64,000 bases of DNA from positions 13,258,633-13,322,632 of the forward strand of contig OZ037769.1 of NCBI GenBank assembly GCA_964035545.1, written 5' to 3'. This DNA is from Bugula neritina (lineage: Eukaryota; Bryozoa; Gymnolaemata; Cheilostomatida; Bugulidae). The position numbers and the translations under genes were made by a program. Position 1 is the first letter of the stretch, and every line of letters begins with the position of its first letter. The notes below the pieces were generated by a model, which did not search any database, had not been told where the DNA came from, and saw only the letters and a program-made list of their open reading frames with translations. Below are positions 35,699 to 47,800 of the stretch, one piece after another.

Positions 35699-35810
35699 GC
35701 CCATTTTACTGAAAATTGTCTTGAATATAAATTGTGCAAAGATTTTGTCATACAGTCTGTGTAGTCTGATTGTAAAGATGGCTCATACATACTTACATCT
35801 GCTAACAGGA

Positions 35811-38800
35811 CTAAGTTTTGGTAGAGTGTTTCAATTTTGCAGCCATTGAAGAGCTTCTCTTCTGTTTAGCTGAGACGATCTTTGCTCTACGATCTTCTAT
35901 CTAAACACAAGTAACACACCCCACTGAAATAGGCAGCACTAGTGAAATAGGCAGCACCAGTGAAATAGCCAGTATCATTGCATTCAACAATATTTTTATT
36001 TTTACAAAAAGATCCCATCACCTTTTAGATTTAGGCTCACATGCATATATGAATTATGTATAGTCCATGCTAGCTGCTGTTTTCCTCAACGATTCGATAA
36101 CAAACATTGTTATGTTGCCTAACATGTATGTTAGGGTGCTAGAAGTCCAAATTTATATTACTGGGGCGAACAAAATAACATTACACAATGCAATTATGTT
36201 TTAATAGGCTCTGTTTTCCATTTCATTAAAACTAAATCTTTAAAATTAGGAGTTGTTCTTTCATGAAGGTAAACTGTACTGACCCACTACTATATGATGA
36301 CTCATCATAATGTGTGTTGAGTCACAGTATTATGCAATGACTCATCATAATGTGTTGAGTCACAGTACTATGTAATGACTCATCATAATGTGTGTTGAGT
36401 CACAGTACGGTGCAATGACTCATCGTACCTGTTTACAAAGTATTACTCTGTGTGAGAGCTGAACGTGTACAAGTAACTTCCATGCAGAATTTCGCGTTTC
36501 AGGGCAGAATGAACATTTCAGCTGGAGTGGAACACCTGCACACGAAAGATTTAATTTATTTAGACATACAGGGCTTAGTGAATATAGACTGACAAACAGC
36601 ACTAACTACTAGATTGAAATAATCCATTAAATTCTGTCCATTGTGGTGTTTTACAAAGTTGAAGTACCATAAAAACTTTCTTGACACAAAAAACTGGCTA
36701 TGGACTCCGAAACCATTAGTATACTCAAATATTGTAGCAATTCATGCTGGATCTAGCAACGTAGTAATGCCATACAGCTCATCAGAGCTTCTAACACCAA
36801 ATTTGATTATTTGATATAATCAGTGTAGTCAGTGCAGTCACATGAATGAAGCCAGTCTCAACTCGTACACAGGAATAGATGGCCATCTAACACAGCCTTT
36901 CATGCCAACCTATTGACTACTCACAGCAATTTAGTAATTAGGAAATCAAAAATACAATAAAAAGGGTACTTTTCTACTAGTTGACAATATTCTCTGTGCA
37001 TAAAATTAAAGAATAAACCCAAAAATCTGTTAATATAAGACTTTTTATATTTTGCTGATGGTAATTAATGGTGATTAGAACCAGCAAGGTATTTCTGAGT
37101 TGAGAAAAACTAAAGCAGCATTATTTGTGAAACATTTTTTCACCCCAAGCAAGTCGATATATTGATACCTACATTTATCACAATGAGAGAGGGCACGGCA
37201 GTCTTTCTTATTCACCCTGTGTTGTTTCAGACACTCAATGGCTGAAAATACTTGTAGACACAGTCCACATATCAGGATGTCACATGAAGAGCTAGGTGTT
37301 GCAATGGGAGTTGTATCACCCTGCTCTTTTTCAAAGTATCTAAGTGATGCAATAGGAGTTGTACTATCCTGTTCTTTCTTGATGCATTTGGGAGTAGAAA
37401 AAATGTCCGAATCATTATTTGCTTTTCTAGTACGTCTAGGTACGAAGACATCACTGACGCTAGATATTTCGCTGCTGCAACTATCATTATGGCTATCACG
37501 AAAACTGCTGACTTTTTCCGGCCGTCTGCTACTGCTGCTACATCTGCAGAGAAACAGATCCTGTCACCGAAATGCTTCAACATCATAAAAACTCATGCAA
37601 GTTTATAGTCACCATCCCTGTGAGAAACCCTTGATGGAAAGGTCTTTTGTTAAATAGGGCTAAGGACATATTCAGATGAGGCACAGGGGCAATTATGACT
37701 GGATGCTCTTCCTAACATCACCAGTGGCCTTTACTGGGGTTCGAGCCCATGACTTCATGCTTACTAGGCAAGGCTCTAACCCCTAGACCACGGCTGGTCC
37801 CTAAATGCTTCAACACCATGACTCGGGTTCATTCTGACTGAAATATTGGTAGAGGTGCAAGACATGATGTACAGAAAGATACTCACATGGAGTAAACGCT
37901 GATGTCATCAGATGTTTCTGAGGTGGAGGAGAAATGAATTTCCGCACCAACTGCCTCACTCGGTACTTGTTAAAATCAATATAAATGTTAGCATACTCGT
38001 TCAAGCAGTAAACAAAAACATTAACTAGGCCACGGTCAATTTTAATCATAAAAAATGTATTGTAATACTATAGACTGGGGCGATATAAAAACCACTTAAT
38101 CAAATTTTTCTACAAAAATACATAAATGTATTGTAATACTATAGACTGGGGCAACATGAAAACCACTTAATCACATTTTTCTACAAAAATACATAAATGA
38201 ACAACTATAAAATATGTTGACTGTTGAAAAATATACAAGTTCATGTGCATGTCTTTTATTATTGTGAAATTATTTGTTTAATAACCACGATTAAAATATA
38301 AATCCTTAAAAATTGCTTCCAGGGACATTCATGAAAACATTAAACAGACGTACATCTCTCAATGATCTCCTTTCAACAACCTCTGTTACGTAATAGCGTC
38401 AAAGCAACTTTGCCTTTAAACATGTCAGGGACTTATTGGATAAGAAGTGTTCAGTTTTCATTTCAACAAAAACCTTTAGTTTAAAAGATGCAGAACAATA
38501 AGTATACCTCCAGACACTGAAGCAGCTGTAACTGGCAGAGGTTTGTGTGGTAGCAGTGTTGACATTTTCTCCTTTTTCAATGCTACAAAACGAAGGCCAC
38601 CCAGATTTAATTACTATATTCTGCGAATTATGTATTAGAATGTATTACTCTATTGAGTGCTATTGTTACCTTTGAAATAAGCATAGGAATAAGATTCGGT
38701 GACTGATACCGCTTGTAGAGGCAGAGATGATGGTGTTGCCAACTCTTCCTCAACTACTAAAGATAATAGCGCATGGTATATCTTAATATCTGGTTATTAT

Positions 38801-41800
38801 AATAACAAGCTAACTGAAACATAGCGTGCATTATGAGGAAAGATTTATAAAACATTTGCCAGGTTATGGTGGTAGTAGCGGTAAAGGCTATGCCTGCTAC
38901 TTGTTTACACAAAAAATTATGTACTTGAAATGAATCCCACAATGCTAAGAAAAGAATAAAAAATAAACTAATAGAAAATAAGATACAGCTTGCCAAGTTG
39001 ACTGTTCCTTGGGATTAATACAGGTCTAACACTTTATGTGCAGTTAGTTATACTCATCAACTTCGCTAAAAGCTCACTTAAACTTTCAAGTAATTTTTAA
39101 CGTAACAAATCACCAAGTGGCACTAAAAATAAATCTCTGCTAATTATCAAAGGTCAGCATTTGAAGAGTATTAAAAGCTTAATGTAAGCAAAACATAAGA
39201 CCTTAGTAGTATAATAAGCGCCTCTACGGCTATGGAAGTAAGCATCTCGTATCGGCCAACTTGTCAACATAGCGTAGACTCTATGGCTATGGAAATTAGC
39301 ATCTCGTTAACTATGTGACCATTGTATTTGTTATTGATGAATTAGCATTGTAAGCCTTAAAGTTGACAGGTGGTAGCTATTAAATTTAGCTTACAGTGAA
39401 TACACCTTTTAACTAACTACGTAGTCAGAATCTCACGTACTAAAACATTGATCTATGATTAGTTACCCTCGTTATATCACTGTTGTCACTTTGGTAAATT
39501 CTACACTCCGTATAATATTCAATAACCAGAAAGAGATTTCTTTTCACCATGAGTTTATTTTCTTGAAAAAATGTCATAATAGAATATTACAGCTTTAAAT
39601 TTTAACAGGATAAGAAGCTTGTTCAAAAATAAAAGGTAAGTCTACAATTTCCAGTTCTTTATTTAAAAAATTACTATATTTTTGATTAATGTAATTAAAT
39701 ATAAAAGCATCATTTGCGTATGTATCACAACAATCATTTATTAAAGATATAATGTGTTCTAGTGAGAAACCTCTGGCTAAATGCGTTAACACAAAAATAC
39801 AGTATTGTCCGCAAACTGTAGAAAATACAGATTGTAGCTGAGTGCTACTAAATTGCCAAGAGTCTACTGAATCAAATATAGCCGCAACCTCTGGCATGTT
39901 GTAAAGACCACTTCCAAAAGAGTCAAAATAAACTCCTGTGTTATTTTCTGTCTTTAGAAACATCACCCAGTGCTCTCCCGGATGATTGTGAGGTTTAGTG
40001 TTTACAACTCCACAGCAAGGATAATCCGTCAAACTACTACTAGGTATTCTATCGATTGGAAATACACCGATGAAGTTCATCTTTTTCACCCACTCATCGT
40101 TCTCAAGAATGGAATATATTTCTTTAGAATTCATCACGCGTAGAAATTTGTAAGTACCGCTCTATTCTTATCAATTTTTATACCAGAGTCAAATTCGGAG
40201 TAGACAATCACATTAACGGGTGTGTCAAGAGCCTGAGAAAACTTTAGCTCTAATCTTATTGTTCCTCGCTTCATCAAATGAAAGCAAGTGCTCAAATCTA
40301 GGTCAGGAGTTAAATCAAAGGCCATTAGACTGTAACCTTTCTCGTATTCCTCTCTATCTATATCTATTCCGCCATTGTTGAACACCTTTCCCGTTGATTC
40401 CAAGAGCGTAAAATAGTTTCTTAGAGTATTATGATTTGTGTAGTCTGAAACCAATGCCTTCTGAGGTACTTGTTTCCCGTCAACGACTAGGTTTGTATAT
40501 TTTAAATGTTTGTGCTGAAAGTTGAAAGGATTCAAATTGTACGCGCCTTCGAATGCACCAGCGTTTACAATACCTATAACTATCCTCTTAGGCAGAATAC
40601 CGTGAAATAAATTTTCTTCGTTCCAAGACAGTGAACCCAATGCGATATTGAATGACTTCATATCAACTCTTCTGATAGGATAAACGGCTGGTAATAGTTT
40701 CTTGTCTAAATTTTCAATGTGCTTTAATTGTATTCCGCTATTGATTTTAACTTTTCGAAGGAAAAAAGATGCGTTTAGGATTTTTAGTTTGCAAGTAGAG
40801 TTTTCACCAGCCATTAGCACTAAGCTGTTGTGATTCCTCACAAATTTTAATTTCATGTCTACTCCGTTTAAAATGAATCGCCTTTGAAAGAATATGTCAG
40901 CGTGCGGTCTAACAATTAATTGCACAGTTTTACTCTGCCCCGTAATTCGCCTTCTAGCTTCCAAGCCTTCATTATCACCACCAATGTGATCCATTTTTCC
41001 GGGTGTATCCTTTGAGTAGAGTGACATTGATAGTTGTGACTTTTTAGCTTCATCGGAGTAACTTAGTAAAGTTTCTATAAGAGCTCTGTAGTGGTAGAGA
41101 TTAGAAGCGTTGGAAATAACTACATCATTTAGCATAATTTCTACTTGTTGAAATAATGTGTGACCCAAAAGGTTTATAGGAGCCGCATCACCTTGAGCAT
41201 CGAGATCCGTACCGTCAGCTTTTGTTATTTTCACCTCTAATAATAGATAGCTTGAACTGAGGTCAAGGTAGTTGTTCGAATCACCAGAGATTGAGAACTT
41301 TATAGGTCCCTCATCATTCAATGAGGTTGTGGGCATATGTTCTACGTGATATCCTTCTTCGATTGATGCTTGAGTAGGTAGTGTAGAAAATAAATCTAAT
41401 TCGGGTTTGCCAGCGAGGCAGCTATGTTCCATTATGAAACTCATAGTATAGTATTCTATGAAAAGATATCACGTTTAGTAACCCTACGTCTTTTCACCTT
41501 TGAAGACTTGGAAGAAGTAACTCTGTTAGTCTGACGCTTCCTTTTTTTATTTCGATTTCTGTTGGTGACGTATGTAATACCTTTAGTAATAACCTCTCCA
41601 GCCGCGCTGTTGACGTTATCTTTAATTGACTCTCTGAATGGTTTACCGGATAAACTATCTCTGGCAATGTTTAGACCAGTATTTATTGCTGTCTTTCCTA
41701 AACTTTTTACACCTTGTTTTACAACAGGCAATGCTGCTTTGAGTATGTTACCAAATATGCTCCCTAAACCGTATCCTGTTTGATATTTTTCTCCTGAAAA

Positions 41801-44800
41801 TATTGGAATCATTCCATTTCCTGATTGTTCATATAACTGTCTATAGCTATTTGATGCGGCATCACAATCGAATGGAATTATTCTCATATTAGGTTTATAG
41901 GTTTAACTTTTCGAATATCTACCGTTACCACTGTACGTCCATGCGTGAATGGTACTCTTTCACCGTAATCCGTGTATATATAAATTGATACACTCGAAAC
42001 ATGCGTTTTATTTATTTTGCAGTACTGTACATTGTTAAAGTTAGTGGACTGCAACCTCCAATGACCATCCTCGACTCCTACAACTCTTAGTAGTTGAGCC
42101 TGAGTATCTCCAACAATACTAGATTCTGCTACATCTGTATACACCATCAGGTTAAATATTGTATGTAATCTTATTGGAGTATTGTACTTGACCAAAATTG
42201 TGCCATCGGTCATTGATTTTATCTCCATTTTTTCTTCCTGTACATTAAGTATTTTCTCAAGAGATGGTGAGTATGTGATGTCTATAGAGCAACCTCTAAC
42301 ATTTTCAGCAATGACATAAAAATTCTTATTGACATCGTTGTAATAGAAATTAAATTTTACTTTCAGATTTAAACACTGGTCATTTATTGCTTGATTGATA
42401 GATTGTATTAGCTTTTTATCTGATTTGTAGTAACCGTCATCTAGATGCACTGTTTCTTCAGCTTCATTTACTTTTAAGGTTATGCTGCACTGTTTCACAT
42501 TGAACCATGATTTATAAAATTGTATCTCACTCAATCCGATTTCGTAAGAGCCATCCGTAAAATCTAAACTTTGAGGCAATTGAACTGTGTATACTGAAAG
42601 ACTATTTTTTGGAAAATGCTTCAACGAAGCATTACTAGGTAAAACAACGCGCATCTTTGTAAGAGTGACAACATATAAGTTTATTATCTAATTCTTATAG
42701 TTAAAAATTACATCTCTTTTATCAACATACGAGTCAAAACTTGGCGGATATCCAGCCCACCTTACAAGAAATTGTTTTTTACCATTTACAGTACGCTGAC
42801 CAACAATTGACTCTATTTTATAGGTGTTGCTCTTGGTGTTTACTTTCTGTAATTCCGGTTCATACCATGTTCCTTCTAGCTGATCACCGCTGTCATCCGC
42901 GAGAGAATACACTGGAGGATTTGTAGTGTGGATTTTCGCTATGGTAAAGATTTCTTCGCTCCAAGAAGGAAGGTATCCTTTTTTAAATACTGTACTATAT
43001 TTCGATATTCTAACGAGATCTCCAACATTGTATTTTAGTTTGTTAGTTTGACCACTCTGACTATCTGTGTATAGTCTATGCCAAATTTCTTCTTGATTGT
43101 TAACTGTCACATCATTAGGTGTTGAGTTATGAGCCGAGTGTTTCGAGTTATTGTATGATGATATTAGATCATTGAGAATGTCAAGATATCTGTGACTGTT
43201 TTGATGAGTAAAATATTTAAACAATTTAGCCTTTAGTGTTCTTTGCAGTCTTTCAACCATGGATGCTTTAATTTCTTGATTGTTGGATGAAAAGTGGTTT
43301 ATGTTATATTCTTTCATTAATGCTTTAAATTGAGGGTTAAAGAATTCTTTGCCTCTATCTGATAAAATCATTTCTGGTGGAGTGTTGTTGTTTTCGTTTT
43401 CTATAATCTCCCTCATAGCTCTACTCACTTCTAAACCAGATTTAGTTTTGAGTGGTACACCGTAGGCTTTACGACTGAATGTGTCAATGCTTAATAGTAT
43501 ATACTTGAATCCATTATTTTCGGATGAAAACTGTTGGAGATCTGTTAAATCAATTTGCCACATGGCATTAATACCTGATACAATATACTTTCGTCTGGGA
43601 AAGTTTTTTCGCAAAGGTTTATGTAGGTTATAGCTGTCTGTTTTTTCAAGCCATATATCAATTGCACCCTTGCTTACTTTGCCTTTTAATGATTTGTATA
43701 ATTTTGCTTTACTACCAAATCCGGCTGGTTTAGAAATATTGAAATAGGTGTCTCGAATTAGTTTATCAGTATAACTGGAGTCTGGATTTTGCTTTTTTCG
43801 TTTTCGCCTTGCCATCGTATGGATCCCACTCGCCTGATGACAATTTACTAGACTCTCTTCTACTTTTAGATTTCTCTTCGATAACGTTTTGATTAATGAG
43901 TAGTTTGGGTACATTGTAATCAATTAATAGTTGTCTAAATTCTTTCCACCCTTCCAATGTTTTACCTTTCAGTTGACTATTAACCGCAAGATTTAATAGA
44001 TCAGATAAATTGCTTCCGCGTAGTTGGTTGCCGTTAATAGTTACCTGCCCCGCATCATTTACAGAAACTTTACCATCTTTTTTCAGTATATCCCAAAGTT
44101 GACTCGCCTTTGTTTTAAATCTTTGAGGGATAGCTAGTAATGGGTTATAAGATGTAAGACTTTCTGTTTCTTTTAGTTGTGGTTCACTATTCTTTGATAA
44201 AGTAGGCAACCTTGTGCTAGATATTTTCTTATAAGTAGTAGTTTTTAACTCTTGATAATTAGTCAACGCGTTGTTATAAACAGTTACTTTCTCATTTTCT
44301 GATAGCGTGTTGTCATTTAAGATTTCACTCATTAGCTTATCTACGGCAAATAGTTCTTTAGTAATCAAAGGTTTGTTTCTCTCGACTTGTTGATAATCAT
44401 TATTTTTGCTGACATCAGCATTTACAAATGAGTTGTGTTTTAGATCCGCGGCATCCACTAATAAGAATTTTCTAGCGCTTTGCGAATTCATCTTTTTCTA
44501 AAACCGCTGAATATTCCTTTCGCTAGTGGTGCTAGAACACTTCCTATTAGTGGTCCTAAAAGAGCCGAGAGAAACCCTCCTTTCTGTACCAGTGTTTTTT
44601 TAGTTTTCAGTGTACTCTTTTTATCAGCAATCTTTCTTAAAATATTTTTGTATTTACGTAAGTTGTTTTCTTCAGTAGGTGACAATGACACCTTGCCTTT
44701 TAATACGTTGTAGCAAATATCTGAGAAACAGTTCAACAGTTCACTACCCGCTGCGTTGATGATTGCTTTACAGTTGTGTTTGTCACATTCAGCTAAATAA

Positions 44801-47800
44801 CTTAGAGTCTTGGCGTGTTTTTTAATTCTAGCGGTCATGATTTATGTTAGCTTCAAGCTGCATTTCTTTGTAATGAAGTAGCGTTTCTGTTTGACAAATA
44901 GATATAGGTTTTCTCACCCGGAAATACACCTGTTCTAATGCGCAAATAGTCTTCTGTCTCTTGCCTGTAGTCTATAACCAAGTACCCAAAGGGGACAGAA
45001 GTGGCGTCTCGAAACGCTTCAACAACAAAATTACTCTGGTTTTTAGGAAACATTTGTCTTGCCAAATAGGATATCTGGTTCACGTCTCTAGGGTTTTTAA
45101 ATACAACAACATAAGAAGCGCTTCGAGACATTGTTCTCATGTGAGAGTTGTCTTGAAACAGATTCTGTGTTATAAATATTACGCTTATGTTGCGATGGTG
45201 ACTGTGCTTAGTAAATATGTTTTCAATATTCTGATCTATTTCACTCATTAAATCATCAAATATTATCAAGTTTTTTATATTTTTGTTTAATTCTTGTATA
45301 TCGATAACACCTTGATGAAACTCAACGTTGTTGTATGAACTAAACAGTGGCTGCCACTCACTATAACAATATATTATTTTTTCAGGTGGAGGTGATATCA
45401 TTGTATGACTGTTGGTAATCAATTTCCTTACCCACTGAGTTTTACCAGCCCTTGAAGGACCAGCTACAATCGCTGAAAATGTATGGTAGAAAGGTAAGCT
45501 CATGATGTTAACTGTATATTCCGAGAGTTTATTCCCAAATAATTGTATCAAGTAATGTACAAAAATATTAATAGGCATAAAAAAGTATAAATAGATTTAG
45601 GCAAGTTCAGGCATGTTTAGGCAAGTTCAGGCATGTTTAGGCATGTTTAGGCAAGTTTAGGCAAATATACACAATTATATACAAAATAAACTATTGTACA
45701 TTGTTTTGTTTCTCGAGAGCTATTCCCAAGTTCCATTGGATCTGTTGAATAAAATATTTCACTGCGAAGTGTTCTCCAGCCTCGATATACATTTTGCAAA
45801 TTTGCACGCACAAGAAAAATATTGTTTCTAAGCGAATAGCTGAGATATTTGGATCAGTCAAATCTTTTGCCACTTTACAAAACTGAACGTAACCGTTAGT
45901 CTCGTACATATCCTCGGCTAGTTCGACCAATTCATTTATTTCTTCCTCACTCCAATTTTGATGTTTATTGTACATGTCCAAAACGGTTTGCGTTATACAA
46001 TAGTTAACGTAATGTTGTCTACTCATTTTCGAAAGCTTGTACCATATATAATTATAAGCGTTTTTCTGTAATAGGTATAAATTTTCCATCGTAGAATATT
46101 GATTGATGCGACCTATCAACCGAACAGTGAAATACCAATTAACTGAACGCGCTAACTGAACACAGTTTTTTTACAGTAAAGTAGGTTTGGTTGTCACGTG
46201 ATCTTGTGACACAATTCTCCTTCCGTAAAAATAATTTAAAGCTTTTCGATTTTGAACGTACGTGAATATTTCTTCACCTTTTACTCGAAAACCCTTGTTC
46301 GTACCGTAAGCAATTTTCTGATTTATCAATACATCGAAGTAATCTTTTTCGGTATAGTTGTTGTGCAATTTACTGACACCTTTTGAACTGTATTTAGGTT
46401 CTTCCCCGAAACAATAGTAACATTTGGAGCAAAGCGCTACAACACCTCGGGAGACATTTTCGCAGTGAAACAACCCCAAAGATCTTTTGTGGAACTTGGC
46501 ACTAGCTTTACAACAGTCTAATGGATTCCAGGTTTGCCCGTTAAACATACATTGAAAATATTGTGACTTGTGTTCATCGCAATATTCTCTACACATCCAA
46601 CTAGTGTGTTCTTGTTCAAATTCATTTCTCATATCACTTTTGACCGCTAGGTACAAAGTTTTTTCACTTAGAGCTAAATACATTGAGTCAGTGTCCATTT
46701 GAATCAAAGCAAAACTGTCTAGAGATAGAAACTTTAACAAGAAATCGTAATAGAATTTCAACATGGCTAGCTTTGCATACTCTAATACTTGAAAGCCAAT
46801 TTGTACTGGTACATTGAGTCTAATCTTAGCTTTTCGTGATTCAATTTCAACTAGTTGAGAATCAATTTCTTGTAAGCTGTTAAATCTAGGATTGTTTACC
46901 AGTCTTGAGATGTTTGTCTCTTCAGCATCACAATATATGATATCAGTGTGACTCTCCAGGTTGACTAGTGTTCGGCCATACGCAGAGTTTCCTGAAATAT
47001 AGCGAAGTGGATTATTTTGAAATATATTGAGTAATTATTCAATGCAAAAGTTATCGCTCTTGCTAGATGCTTAATTGATTTGCATATTAATAACCATTGA
47101 ATAAGTGTTATGTTTAAACATGTCAATATTTACTAAATACCTATTAGTTTGCATGAATCCGATATAATCTTCTTTGAGGAATCGAGGTCACCAGCTCTCC
47201 TAGCCTCCATTACCTTTTCACCAAACAGCTTGAAGCATTTTGATGGCTTGTATTGAATTACTTGATATACTTTTGTAACCACTAAGCCGTATTGTAGGTA
47301 CCATTGCAGTAGCGGGGTGGACAAAAGGATTTTGTTCCCGAAATAGCTACTGATTAAAGTACGTGATGGCTTTTTTAGTAAACCATTTCGTTCTGCAAAT
47401 TGTTTCATGTGTGGGCCTATGTCATCCCTTGATATCAGTACATTTTTTTGTATAGGTTGATATTCAGCAAATATTGTTTTCAAGTCTTCAGGTGTTTCTA
47501 TATCAACTTCAGCCATTCCAAACATTGAACCATTTTTGATTTCTTCTAGTATTTTGCTTTCTGATATTACGTATCTTGAATCAACAATGAAGTCCAGATT
47601 TGAGCAGAACTCACTGACATCACTGTTTTCCTTTTTCAAATTATCAAATTCACACTCCCAAGTATGGTAGACTCTGTAACCCAAATCTTGGAAATATTTC
47701 AGCGTATTGTATGTGTCTATTTGATTTTGTAAATCTTTTTTTTTGTTATTAAACTTTCCATTTGGACAATAGTCGCATAGATGTCCGTGAAACCAGCATC

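Noticed and set aside
41562-41783. 73-aa plus-strand frame in the Polinton
   Set aside because: Antisense to the basic core protein; every supported Polinton gene lies on the minus strand.
46171-47133. Polymerase broken into pseudogene pieces
   Set aside because: The apparent break is bounded by good GT and AG sites and removal restores both frame and motif B, so an intron explains it better than decay.
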